The notes beneath the pieces were generated by a model that ran no database searches, had not been told where the DNA came from, and was given only the letters and a program-made list of their open reading frames with translations. Of a stretch of 64,000 nucleotides of DNA, positions 34,503-42,939 are shown in pieces; the first letter of the stretch is position 1; every line of letters starts with the position of its first letter. Made by a program: the position numbers and the translations under genes. Source of the stretch: Enterococcus gilvus ATCC BAA-350 (lineage in GTDB: Bacteria; Bacillota; Bacilli; Lactobacillales; Enterococcaceae); assembly GCF_000407545.1 (NCBI RefSeq), contig NZ_ASWH01000001.1, forward strand, positions 496,001 through 560,000. Direction: 5' to 3'.

Positions 34503-34822
34503 AAATCGTAGGAATTTCCGCCTGTCCAGCAGGATTGGCACACACACCTATGGCCGCTAAAGCGTTAGAGAAGGCCGGAGCAAAATTGGGCTATGACGTG
34601 AAGATCGAGCAGCAAGGGTCATTAGGGCAGGTCAACAAAATCACCGCAGCCGAAGCACAAGAGGCCGATTTTTTATTGCTGGCGACGGATCAAAAAGTCG
34701 TTGGGCTGGAACGGTTTGAAGGAAAACCTCAGCTTCGGGTAAATATCAATACCTGTATCAAAGCGCCAGAAGCTGTGTTGAAAAAATGTATCGCTGCTGT
34801 TGAGCAAAGACAGGCAAATTAA
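34499..34822 (+). CDS. PTS fructose-family IIB component
   Basis: A 107-residue EIIB with phospho-Cys9 in KIVGISACPAGLAHTPMAA. Overlaps the IIA gene by four bases (ATGA), indicating coupled translation; 15 bases separate it from the IIC gene. Confidence 0.92.
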   Translation: MKIVGISACPAGLAHTPMAAKALEKAGAKLGYDVKIEQQGSLGQVNKITAAEAQEADFLLLATDQKVVGLERFEGKPQLRVNINTCIKAPEAVLKKCIAAVEQRQAN

Positions 34823-34837
34823 AGAAAAGGGGCAAGC

Positions 34838-35941
34838 ATGATGAAGAAAGTTTTAGCAGAGGTAAAGGGCCACTTGATGAGTGGGATCAGTTTTGTACTG
34901 CCGTTGATTATTGGTGCCTCCCTAGTTGTCGCGATTCCAAAAATGATCGCGCTGGGGATGGGGATCACAAGTTTAGACCCATATGCAAAAACAGAAGGAT
35001 TGAAACACGCACTTTATATGATTGAACAGGTTGGTTGGACCGGTATTGGGTTGATCAACACAGTATTAGCAGGATTTATTGCATATTCGATTGGAGACAA
35101 AGCAGCATTAGGTGCCGGATTTATTGGCGGAGCAGTGGCTACCAGTACGAACGCCGGCTTCTTGGGTGCTGTGATCGCCGGTTTCTTAGCCGGATATTTA
35201 GTGAAATGGTCAAAAGAAAAAATCAACTTGCCGGAATCTTTCTCTGGCGTGATGCCATTAGTGATTTTACCGTTGATCGCCACCTTGTCTGTCGCGATCG
35301 TGATGGGGGCACTCCTGTCTGAGCCGCTGGCATGGATCAACACGAGCCTAGTCGACTGGATTCGTACCATGATTGAAAATGATGTCAACAAGATCTTGTT
35401 GGCGATGATCATGGGGGCGATGATTGGTTCCGACTTAGGCGGACCAGTGAACAAAGCCGCTTGGATGGCTGGAAATGTCTTATTGGCTGAAGGTGTGTAT
35501 TTGCCAGCGATCATTGTAAACGTCGCTATCTGTGCAGTGCCTTTCGGTTACGCGTTGGCGACATTGTTCCATAAAAAACGGTTCAACCAAGAATTATTGG
35601 ATGCAGGTCGGAACAACTTTATCATGGGATTCATCGGAATTACTGAAGGGGCCATTCCTTTCACACTCGTGAACCCGTTGAAGCTCGTTCCTATCAACAT
35701 GATCGGAGGGGCGATCGCTTCTGGCTTAGGGATTACTTTCGGCATGTACGCAAAAATGCCGCCAGTAGGAGGAATCTACGGCTTCTTTACAGTCGGCAAC
35801 GGCTGGGCATATTTATTAGGCCTATTCATCGGGGCAGCATTTATCGGTTTTGTCGCACCGCTATTCGTTAACTTCAACAAACAAGAAACGGATACAGAAG
35901 AGATTGAATTAGACGATATCGATGTCAGCTTCGAAAACTAA
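34838..35941 (+). CDS. PTS fructose-family IIC component
   Basis: A 367-residue membrane transporter of the fructose class with about nine hydrophobic segments; motifs MSGISFVLPLIIGASLVVAI, GSDLGGPVNKAAW and MGFIGITEGAIPF are typical. With the alpha-mannosidase gene next, the likely substrate is an alpha-mannoside such as mannosyl-glycerate (compare MngA), but plain mannose or fructose cannot be excluded. The acidic C-terminal tail (EEIELDDIDVS) is unusual-looking but common in such proteins. Confidence 0.9.
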   Translation: MMKKVLAEVKGHLMSGISFVLPLIIGASLVVAIPKMIALGMGITSLDPYAKTEGLKHALYMIEQVGWTGIGLINTVLAGFIAYSIGDKAALGAGFIGGAVATSTNAGFLGAVIAGFLAGYLVKWSKEKINLPESFSGVMPLVILPLIATLSVAIVMGALLSEPLAWINTSLVDWIRTMIENDVNKILLAMIMGAMIGSDLGGPVNKAAWMAGNVLLAEGVYLPAIIVNVAICAVPFGYALATLFHKKRFNQELLDAGRNNFIMGFIGITEGAIPFTLVNPLKLVPINMIGGAIASGLGITFGMYAKMPPVGGIYGFFTVGNGWAYLLGLFIGAAFIGFVAPLFVNFNKQETDTEEIELDDIDVSFEN

Positions 35942-36026
35942 TCGAAACAAGAAATAAAAAAATTAATAGGCGCTGGCGGTGAAAATCGTTGAGTGCCTAT
36001 TTTAATCAAACGAGAGGAATTTTTGC

Positions 36027-38702
36027 ATGAAAAAAACAGTACACGTCGTACCACACAGTCATTGGGATCGCGAATGGTATTTTACCACCAGTCGCTCAAA
36101 AATTTATTTGATGCACGATCTGAAAAAAGTGTTGGAGCAATTAGAAAAAGACACGCCCTACAACAGTTTCATTTTAGACGGGCAAGCGTCATTGTTGGAC
36201 GACTACTTAAAATGGCGTCCGCAAGACAAAGGCAGAATCGAAACCTTAGTGAAGCAAGGCAAGCTGATCATCGGGCCTTGGTACACACAAACAGATCAAT
36301 TAGTCATTTCTGGAGAAAGTATCGTCCGCAACATGCTGTACGGTATGAAGATCTGTGAAGCCTTTGGCGATTACATGAATGTCGGCTATGTACCGGATTC
36401 CTTCGGGCAAGCAGCCAGCATGCCGCAGATTTATCGCGAGTTTGGCATCAGCGATACGATGTTTTGGCGCGGCGTGAGTGATGACGATGTCGCGCACACA
36501 GAATATACGTGGCGCGGAGAAGATGGGTCAGTCGTCAATGTGTATCAAATCCCTAGTGGCTATTACATTGGCGGTGCGATCCCTGAACGAGAAGCAGACC
36601 TGGCGAAATTCCTGCATGAAGAACCGTTTAAAACGACTTGGGGCCGCAGCGCCACCGATCAAGTCTATTTCCCGAATGGGTTTGATCAAGCACCAGTGAG
36701 AGAGAATTTACCTGAGCTGGTGGACCAAATGAACGCTCTTTATCAAGAAGAGTACGAGCTGCAATTCTCGACGATCGAAAAATACATTGCCGCAGTCAAA
36801 GAGCGTCAGCCAGAATTAGAAGAAATTGCGGGAGAGTTGATCAACGGAAAACTGATGCGTATCCACAAGACGATCTTTTCTTCACGCCCGGATCTCAAAG
36901 CAATGAACACGAAGATCCAGCATTATTTAGTCAATGTGATGGAGCCTGTATTGACGATGGCGATGCAGCTGGGCTTTGACTACCCAGTGGAGACAGTCAA
37001 AGAAATCTGGAAGCTGATGTTTGAGAATGCGGCCCATGACTCGATCGGTTCATGTGTCTCTGATACGACCAACGAAGATGTCTATATGCGTTACAAACAA
37101 GCCCGGGATATTTCGATGAATCTCGTTGAGCTGACCTTGCGCCAACTCGCTACAGCGATCCATAATCCTCAGGCACAAGAAATCACGTTTACCTTGTTCA
37201 ATACCTACGACACACCACGTGAGGGTGTGGTGGAAGCAGAAGTGTATTTGCCTCAGAAAGACTTTGCGATTCTGGATCAGGCAGGAAATACATTGCCTTA
37301 CACGATTTTAGAGCTGATTGATCAAACGGAATATGTCTTGAATCAAGGGAATGTATTGAATTCTGTCAAAGAAATGTATCTACCGGAAACAGTCTACAAA
37401 GCGAAAATCATGATCGAGACAACGGAAGTGCCAAGCATGGGCTACACGCAATTGATGATCGATCTTACAGGCAATAGCGGTACCCCAATGCAGCCGGCAA
37501 CGGATCGGACGATCGAGAATGACGGTTACCAGATAACAGTCAATCCAAACGGTTCCCTAGATATTTTAGATAAGGCAAATGGGCTGCTCTATAAAAATCA
37601 AGGAATCATTGAAGAAAATGGGGACGATGGCGATTCCTTCAATTATTCGCCGCCGACGAAGGATTTAGTGATCTCCTCACAAACCTATGAACCAACGATC
37701 ACGATCAAGCAATCCGCCATTTACCAAACGATCCAATTGGACTTTTTATTCACTGTACCAAAGGATTTAACTGAGCGGGAAGAGAAAAAAGTCTCTGCGC
37801 AACTGCCGATCACACTGGAGGTTGGCTTGAAGAAGGGATCGCCGCTCATTGACTTCCAATTGACCGTGGACAATCAACAGGTCGACAGTCATCGCGTCTG
37901 TGTCTTGTTCGATACAGGCATCGCCTCGAAATTCTCGATTGCCGATCAGCAATTTGGAACGTTGCAGCGTCCAGTTGTCTTTGAAAAAGAAATGGCGCTT
38001 TGGGAAGCGAATAAGGAACAATGGAACGAACAACCGATCGCCATTGAGACCTGCCAGTCTTTCGCCGGCCTCTTTGATGACACGCATGGTGTTGCCGTAA
38101 TGCCAAAAGGAGTACGGGAATACGAGATCATTGGTGAAGAATTTGACACGATCCGTTTGACCATCTTCCGTACCTATGGCTTTATGGGGAAAGAAAATCT
38201 GATGTATCGTCCGGGCCGTGCTTCCGGCGAATCCGTCATCGCCACGCCAGATGCCCAATGCCATAAAACGATGCGCTTTGATTTCTCAGTCGCTTACTTT
38301 GCGCAACGTTTTGATGAAGCCGATGTGCCGCAAGTAGCGAAACAAGCCGTAACACCGATTGAAGTCTATCAATACGCAGAATTTTTAAATTCACGGCTGA
38401 TCTTTACACTAGGAGAGGTTGAAAAACACTTGCCGGCAACCTTCAGTCTGTTGAACATTGAAGGCAATCTGACGCTGAGTGTTTTGAAAAAGGCGGAAGA
38501 TCGTCCAGGCTATATTCTACGATTGTATAATGGCGCATTGGAAACCGAGGGCTATGCGACCATCACCTTCAACCACCACATCCAGACAGCAGAAAAAGTT
38601 GATCTGAAAGAAAAAACAAAGGAACCGCTATCAATAAATCATGATACAATAGAGCTTGAAAACATTGGGCACGCAAAATTCGTGACCTTATATGTGGAAT
38701 AA
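36027..38702 (+). CDS. Alpha-mannosidase, glycoside hydrolase family 38 (MngB-like)
   Basis: An 891-residue GH38 enzyme. The zinc motif HSHWDREWY is at 10-18, and the nucleophile Asp124 is in VPDSFGQAASMP. FENAAHDSIGSCVSDTTNED carries another metal-site histidine, and the C-terminal half is the GH38 beta-rich domain. No signal peptide, so it acts in the cytoplasm on mannosides imported by the adjacent fructose-type PTS, releasing mannose or mannose-6-phosphate. RBS CGAGAGGA. Confidence 0.93.
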   Translation: MKKTVHVVPHSHWDREWYFTTSRSKIYLMHDLKKVLEQLEKDTPYNSFILDGQASLLDDYLKWRPQDKGRIETLVKQGKLIIGPWYTQTDQLVISGESIVRNMLYGMKICEAFGDYMNVGYVPDSFGQAASMPQIYREFGISDTMFWRGVSDDDVAHTEYTWRGEDGSVVNVYQIPSGYYIGGAIPEREADLAKFLHEEPFKTTWGRSATDQVYFPNGFDQAPVRENLPELVDQMNALYQEEYELQFSTIEKYIAAVKERQPELEEIAGELINGKLMRIHKTIFSSRPDLKAMNTKIQHYLVNVMEPVLTMAMQLGFDYPVETVKEIWKLMFENAAHDSIGSCVSDTTNEDVYMRYKQARDISMNLVELTLRQLATAIHNPQAQEITFTLFNTYDTPREGVVEAEVYLPQKDFAILDQAGNTLPYTILELIDQTEYVLNQGNVLNSVKEMYLPETVYKAKIMIETTEVPSMGYTQLMIDLTGNSGTPMQPATDRTIENDGYQITVNPNGSLDILDKANGLLYKNQGIIEENGDDGDSFNYSPPTKDLVISSQTYEPTITIKQSAIYQTIQLDFLFTVPKDLTEREEKKVSAQLPITLEVGLKKGSPLIDFQLTVDNQQVDSHRVCVLFDTGIASKFSIADQQFGTLQRPVVFEKEMALWEANKEQWNEQPIAIETCQSFAGLFDDTHGVAVMPKGVREYEIIGEEFDTIRLTIFRTYGFMGKENLMYRPGRASGESVIATPDAQCHKTMRFDFSVAYFAQRFDEADVPQVAKQAVTPIEVYQYAEFLNSRLIFTLGEVEKHLPATFSLLNIEGNLTLSVLKKAEDRPGYILRLYNGALETEGYATITFNHHIQTAEKVDLKEKTKEPLSINHDTIELENIGHAKFVTLYVE

Positions 38703-38728
38703 ATCTAACAGATTGTGAGTGAAGCGTA

Positions 38729-39607
38729 GTGGAAAAATTGTTTGGCGGAATCGAAGCGGGCGGAACAAAGTTTGTCTGTGCCGTTGGGAATCAAGAGTTG
38801 GAGATCATTGAGCGGGTCAGCTATCCGACAACGACTCCTGAAGAAACGATGGCGTTAGTGATCGGCTTCTTCAAAAACTATACAGAGCAATTAGTCAGTA
38901 TCGGAGTCGGTTCCTTTGGTCCGATCGACATTCACCGTGATTCGAAGACGTATGGCTATATCACGTCAACACCAAAATTAGCTTGGCAGAACTTTGATTT
39001 TGTCGGCACGATGAAAAAGGAATTTGATGTGCCGATCGCTTGGACAACGGACGTGAACGCCGCGTGTTATGGCGAATATGTAAAAGGACGCGGCGATGGG
39101 GTCAACAGTGTCGTTTACTATACGATCGGTACAGGGATCGGCGGCGGTGCGTTGCAAAAAGGGACATTTGTCGAAGGCTTCAGCCATCCAGAAATGGGGC
39201 ATGTGTTAGTCAGCCGCAATCCAAAAGATGATTTTGAAGGCGTTTGTCCTTTCCACGGACATTGCTTAGAAGGGATGGCAGCAGGTCCCGCGATCGAAAA
39301 ACGCTTGGGCCGCAAAGGGCAAGACTTGGCGGAAGACGATCCGTATTGGGAGATCGAAGCAGACTACATCGCACAATGCGCCTACAACACGACGTTGATG
39401 TTCTCTCCAGATGTCATCATCTTCGGCGGCGGCGTGATGCAGCAAGACCACTTAGTCAAAAAGGTTCGTGCCCGTTTCAAAGAATTAGTGAACGAGTACG
39501 TGAAGACACCAGCCTTAGAAGACTACATCGTGACACCGAAGCTTGGCAACAATGCTGGGACGATCGGCTGTCTTGCGTTAGCACGAGAAGCAAAATTGCA
39601 TTCATAG
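38729..39607 (+). CDS. ROK family fructokinase
   Basis: A 292-residue kinase of the ScrK/GmuE group: FGGIEAGGTKFVCAVG, the zinc-binding set HPEMGHVLV with CPFHGHCLEG, and IGTGIGGGALQ. It phosphorylates fructose, and often mannose, at C6. As last gene of the PTS-mannosidase operon it probably rescues free mannose released by the GH38 enzyme. Start codon GTG at 38729. Confidence 0.92.
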   Translation: MEKLFGGIEAGGTKFVCAVGNQELEIIERVSYPTTTPEETMALVIGFFKNYTEQLVSIGVGSFGPIDIHRDSKTYGYITSTPKLAWQNFDFVGTMKKEFDVPIAWTTDVNAACYGEYVKGRGDGVNSVVYYTIGTGIGGGALQKGTFVEGFSHPEMGHVLVSRNPKDDFEGVCPFHGHCLEGMAAGPAIEKRLGRKGQDLAEDDPYWEIEADYIAQCAYNTTLMFSPDVIIFGGGVMQQDHLVKKVRARFKELVNEYVKTPALEDYIVTPKLGNNAGTIGCLALAREAKLHS

Positions 39608-39611
39608 AAAG

Positions 39612-39642
39612 AAAGCCGCCGATCATTTTGGCGGCTTTTTTT
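39612..39642 (+). terminator. Rho-independent terminator
   Basis: AAAGCCGCC and GGCGGCTTT form the stem, followed by T-run; ends the mannosidase operon. Confidence 0.9.
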
Positions 39643-39713
39643 CAAACTTTTCCTTTCTGATTTAGGAAAACTCTTGCTATAATTTAGAAGAACAAAGCAG
39701 GGGGAATGCAAAA

Positions 39714-40139
39714 ATGAAAGACAATCACTTTCTGAAATTTGAAAAAGCGATCAGTACGATCGTTGATTTTCTATTAGCAGTGTTGATCATTGTCATAGTG
39801 ATCGTGATGGGGGAAGGCATCTTCAATATCATTCTTCATGTGATTCCCTTGAACAACGTTTCTGAGATGACGCTTTTGATCGAGGAGATCGCGACACTCT
39901 TTATTCTATTAGAGGTGATCTTGATGCTGCTGCGCTACATCAAAGAAGGGCATCACATTCCTGTGCGCTATTTGATCCTGATCAGTATCACGGCGATCTT
40001 GAGAGAGCTGCTGCTCGCGCACGGCAATGGAGAAAATTCATTGCTTCTCTCGATCTCGATTTTAGTTCTAGTCCTGGTTCTCTTTTTACTGGAGAAGGTC
40101 AAAGCCTTCCACAAAGGAGAAAGCAAGCTCGAAAAATAA
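39714..40139 (+). CDS. PsiE family (phosphate-starvation-inducible) membrane protein
   Basis: A 141-residue membrane protein with four hydrophobic segments: FLLAVLIIVIVIVMGEGIF, a segment around LIEEIATLFILLEVILMLLRYI, ARYLILISITAILREL-like, and LLLSISILVLVLVLFLL. HHIPVRYLILISITAILRE is the PsiE core. Function is unknown. A TATAAT at 39678-39683 drives it; a perfect terminator follows. Confidence 0.85.
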   Translation: MKDNHFLKFEKAISTIVDFLLAVLIIVIVIVMGEGIFNIILHVIPLNNVSEMTLLIEEIATLFILLEVILMLLRYIKEGHHIPVRYLILISITAILRELLLAHGNGENSLLLSISILVLVLVLFLLEKVKAFHKGESKLEK

Positions 40140-40140
40140 A

Positions 40141-40176
40141 GAAGGCACTGTACCAATGTTCTGGTACAGTGCCTTC
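40141..40176. terminator. Strong terminator, symmetric
   Basis: A perfect 15-bp stem (GAAGGCACTGTACCA with TGGTACAGTGCCTTC) and loop ATGTTC, with TTTATT after it; it lies between the converging psiE-like and TSUP genes. Confidence 0.85.
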
Positions 40177-40180
40177 TTTA

Positions 40181-41056
40181 TTAGGCTGCCGCTGTTTTGC
40201 GGGATTTTAGAATGTATTGAATTCCTGTATAAAAAATAATGACAATAACTAGATAAGTGACCATCGTAATATCTAAACCTAATAAAAATTGTGAAGCGAT
40301 AATAACACCGGGAACCCCGCCGATCGTAATGGCTAAGGCAATTTTTCTAGAGTAGGCTTTCTCACGAATGAAGTTGATGTTCGCAACAGGCTGTAGACCG
40401 GCACAAGAGCACATCATGATCGGAAAAGCCGCCAGTGGCGTCATTCCCAACATATAAACCATCGCCATACAAGGTGCAAACAAGCCGACTCCGACAGTCA
40501 TCAACGCACCGAATAAGAAGTTTCCAAAGATTCCAGCCAGCAATTTTACCCCAGTCAACGCCGTCGCGGTATTGCCTTTTCCTAATAAGGCGATGACTTC
40601 GGTTTGACGCAGCAGCATCAGGATCGCTGTGATCAACAAGGCCCAGCCGATCCATTTTTGGACCGCTTTTTCAGAGAGCTTGGTCACGTATTTCGAACCA
40701 AACCATGAGCCGACCATCGCCGCTACGATCAGAGATACAAGCGTCAACGCGTCGACTTTGATCACTGTTACAAAAATAATGGCTTCTGTCAGTACGGGGA
40801 TCGCGTGTCCAACATTCAAGATCCCTGGTAATTTGCGGTCGTCGTCGATTTGTTTGGTCGCGTTCAGCAGCATCGTCGTGATGGCGAAGCTTCCGATCCC
40901 GATCGTGTCCGCAAAGTCTGTGATGAATCCGATAATTCCGCTAATCAGCCAATTGCCTGGTCCTAGATCGTCGCGATGGGTGATGATATCGTGAATGAGC
41001 ATGATTGCTTGAAAGATCATCAGACCAATTAAAATATAAAAAATAATCTGTGCCAT
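40181..41056 (-). CDS. TSUP family transporter (TauE/SafE)
   Basis: A 291-residue membrane protein with about eight segments. The two half-repeats begin GIIGFITDFADTIGIGSFA and GIFGNFLFGALMTVGVGLFAPCM, as in sulfite/sulfonate exporters of the TauE/SafE family. Substrate unknown, possibly sulfite, sulfoacetate or an organic acid. Start 41056 (RBS GGGAGGACT); the open frame extends 48 codons upstream over promoter DNA and is not used. Confidence 0.88.
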   Translation of the reverse strand: MAQIIFYILIGLMIFQAIMLIHDIITHRDDLGPGNWLISGIIGFITDFADTIGIGSFAITTMLLNATKQIDDDRKLPGILNVGHAIPVLTEAIIFVTVIKVDALTLVSLIVAAMVGSWFGSKYVTKLSEKAVQKWIGWALLITAILMLLRQTEVIALLGKGNTATALTGVKLLAGIFGNFLFGALMTVGVGLFAPCMAMVYMLGMTPLAAFPIMMCSCAGLQPVANINFIREKAYSRKIALAITIGGVPGVIIASQFLLGLDITMVTYLVIVIIFYTGIQYILKSRKTAAA

Positions 41057-41163
41057 AAGTCCTCCCGTGGGTCGTTTTCTTATAATTATAACAATAAACG
41101 AAATAGAAAAACGAAATTTTTTGATTTTTTTGTGATTCGTTGAACGATTGCCTGGAAAAGTAA

Positions 41164-41363
41164 GTTCTTTATAGTTGGCTGTCAAAAGGAGCAGATACAT
41201 TCGCGAGTGAAACCACTTCTGTCAGCCTAACAACCAAGGCCAAACCGGAAAACGCAGAGATGCCTGCAATCGATCCTCTGATAAGGTACAGCGAAGAAGG
41301 CTTCAACACAAGAAAAAAGGCTTGTCCCTATGGTGATCATGAAAGGATGGAAGAAAGAAATCC
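41164..41363 (+). other. Stopless stretch before dacA: gene remnant or structured RNA
   Basis: The frame from 41164 (after TAA) to TGA at 41361-41363 is open for 66 codons with ordinary-looking codons (reading for example KAKPENAEMPAIDPLIRYSEEG) but has no start codon or RBS. The same DNA can fold: GGCTG, CAGA and AGTG pair in turn with CACT, TCTG and CAGCC (41177-41227), and ACAAG/CTTGT form a later hairpin. I cannot tell a dead gene fragment from a leader RNA. Confidence 0.3.
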
Positions 41364-41476
41364 CTGACGCACTCTTTTCTTTCAGAATAATGGACTAATG
41401 TGAAAAAAGTTCTAAAATATTCTTCTTATTTATGCTAAAATTTTAAGTACGATGCATGAAATGAGGGGGAGTTGTA

Positions 41477-42874
41477 ATCAAAAAAGTTGTGGTTCTATTA
41501 TTTATAATGGCGATGATTTCTTTTGAGACATCGGTTTTTGCAGCAGCGGACATCATGGAAATTACCAGAGATGCGGGCTATACCGATGTGTTAGAAGTGA
41601 ACAAACCAAAAGCTTCGATCGTTATTGACGGAGTGAACGGTCAAATATTATGGGAAGAAAATGCGGAGGTCGTGAGGGAGCCGGCGAGTATCTCTAAAAT
41701 GATGACGGTCTTTTTAGTCTTTGACGCGATCAAAGAAGGAAAATTGACGTTAGACACACCGATCAAAGCAACGGAAAAGGATCAAGCGATCAGTCAATTG
41801 TATGCGATCAGTAACAATGATATCGAAGCAGGGGTCGAGTATCCGGTGAGAGAGCTGCTGAAAATGGTGATCGTCCCGTCATCGAATGTGGCGACGGTCA
41901 TGCTGGCGAATACCGTGTCGGCGAATGACGCGGGCGGATTCATCAAACGCATGAATGACAAGGCGCAAAAAATCGGGATGAAGAATACCGCCTTTTACAA
42001 TTGCAGCGGCGCTTCTGCCGTGAGCTTTGAAGGACTTTACGAACCAAAGGGGTATGACCCAAATGGGAGCAACACCTCAACGGCGCGTGACTTGGCGACG
42101 ATGGTCTTTCATTTGATCAATGACCATCCTGACGTGCTGACATTTACAAATCAAGCGAAGGTCACGGCTATGGCGGGCACCCCGTACGAAGAAACCTTCG
42201 AGACCTACAATTATTCCTTGCCGGGGGCAAAATACGGCTTTGACGGGGTAGACGGGTTGAAGACAGGTTCGGGGCCAAGCAGTGCCTTTAATTACATCGC
42301 GACAGCAAAGCGCGGAGAGATACGAGTGATCGAGGTGATTTTAGGCGTCGGTGACTGGTCAGACCAAGACGGAGAATATTACCGTCATCCCTTTGGCAAT
42401 GCACTGTTGAAGAAGACCTTTGATGAGTATGAGCGCCGCCTGCTGCTGTCGAAGGGAAGTCATGAGATCGGCGGGAAAACGATCGAATTGGACCAAGACT
42501 TTTATGGGGTGATGAAAAAGGACGCAAAACCCGAATTGACGGTCCAAGACAAGCAAGTGGTCGTCTCGAATCAAAAAGAGCAAGCTGCGGAAACGATGCC
42601 TAAACTGGCTCAAAGCTACAAAGAGCCCAAGAAGGAAAGTGAATCACTGCCTGATACGAAGCAATCGGCTTCTCTTTTATCTAAAATGATGAAGGTGCTG
42701 CCTCCAGTGGTGTTGTTCCTTCTTGGACTGCTGCTGCTCGTTTTCCCGACGAAACGAAACGTAACTGGAAAAACGAGAAGAAGCACACGCAAACGAGGCC
42801 GGACAATGGTCAAAGCTGCGGGTGCTGTATGTATTCTTGGCGCACTGGTTCTTTTGGTTTGGCTATTCTTATAA
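41477..42874 (+). CDS. dacA: D-alanyl-D-alanine carboxypeptidase (PBP5/DacA type)
   Basis: Trims the terminal D-Ala of peptidoglycan stem peptides outside the membrane. A signal peptide (KKVVVLLFIMAMISFETSVFA) precedes the peptidase S11 domain with SISK (Ser71, Lys74), SSN in VPSSNVAT, and KTG in DGLKTGSG. A PBP5 C-terminal domain and a final membrane segment (VVLFLLGLLLLVF, then a second VCILGALVLLVWLF) follow. The only start with an RBS (GAGGGGGA) at correct spacing is ATC 41477; GTG 41489 is too distant and would drop the Lys-Lys. Confidence 0.87.
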   Translation: MKKVVVLLFIMAMISFETSVFAAADIMEITRDAGYTDVLEVNKPKASIVIDGVNGQILWEENAEVVREPASISKMMTVFLVFDAIKEGKLTLDTPIKATEKDQAISQLYAISNNDIEAGVEYPVRELLKMVIVPSSNVATVMLANTVSANDAGGFIKRMNDKAQKIGMKNTAFYNCSGASAVSFEGLYEPKGYDPNGSNTSTARDLATMVFHLINDHPDVLTFTNQAKVTAMAGTPYEETFETYNYSLPGAKYGFDGVDGLKTGSGPSSAFNYIATAKRGEIRVIEVILGVGDWSDQDGEYYRHPFGNALLKKTFDEYERRLLLSKGSHEIGGKTIELDQDFYGVMKKDAKPELTVQDKQVVVSNQKEQAAETMPKLAQSYKEPKKESESLPDTKQSASLLSKMMKVLPPVVLFLLGLLLLVFPTKRNVTGKTRRSTRKRGRTMVKAAGAVCILGALVLLVWLFL

Positions 42875-42892
42875 GTGATCGATATAAAAAAT

Positions 42893-42933
42893 AAAGGGAG
42901 TGGGACGCTTATGCGTCTCGCTCCCTTTTCTCA
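42893..42933 (+). terminator. Rho-independent terminator
   Basis: AAAGGGAGTGGGACGC pairs with GCGTCTCGCTCCCTTT with wobble pairs, loop TTAT, then T-rich DNA; it also lies at the end of the opposing serine dehydratase gene. Confidence 0.85.
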
Positions 42934-42939
42934 TTGATT

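Noticed and set aside
36300..39451. Many open frames of 60-165 codons opposite the mannosidase and fructokinase genes
   Set aside because: Shadows of G+C-richer coding DNA without RBS or recognisable domains.
41057..41200. 48-codon extension of the TSUP transporter
   Set aside because: Covers A+T-rich promoter DNA; the start at 41056 has a clear RBS.
41164..41363. c-di-AMP or c-di-GMP riboswitch before dacA
   Set aside because: Stretches such as CCAAACC and GGTACAGCG look similar to fragments of these classes but the conserved cores and helix order do not fit.
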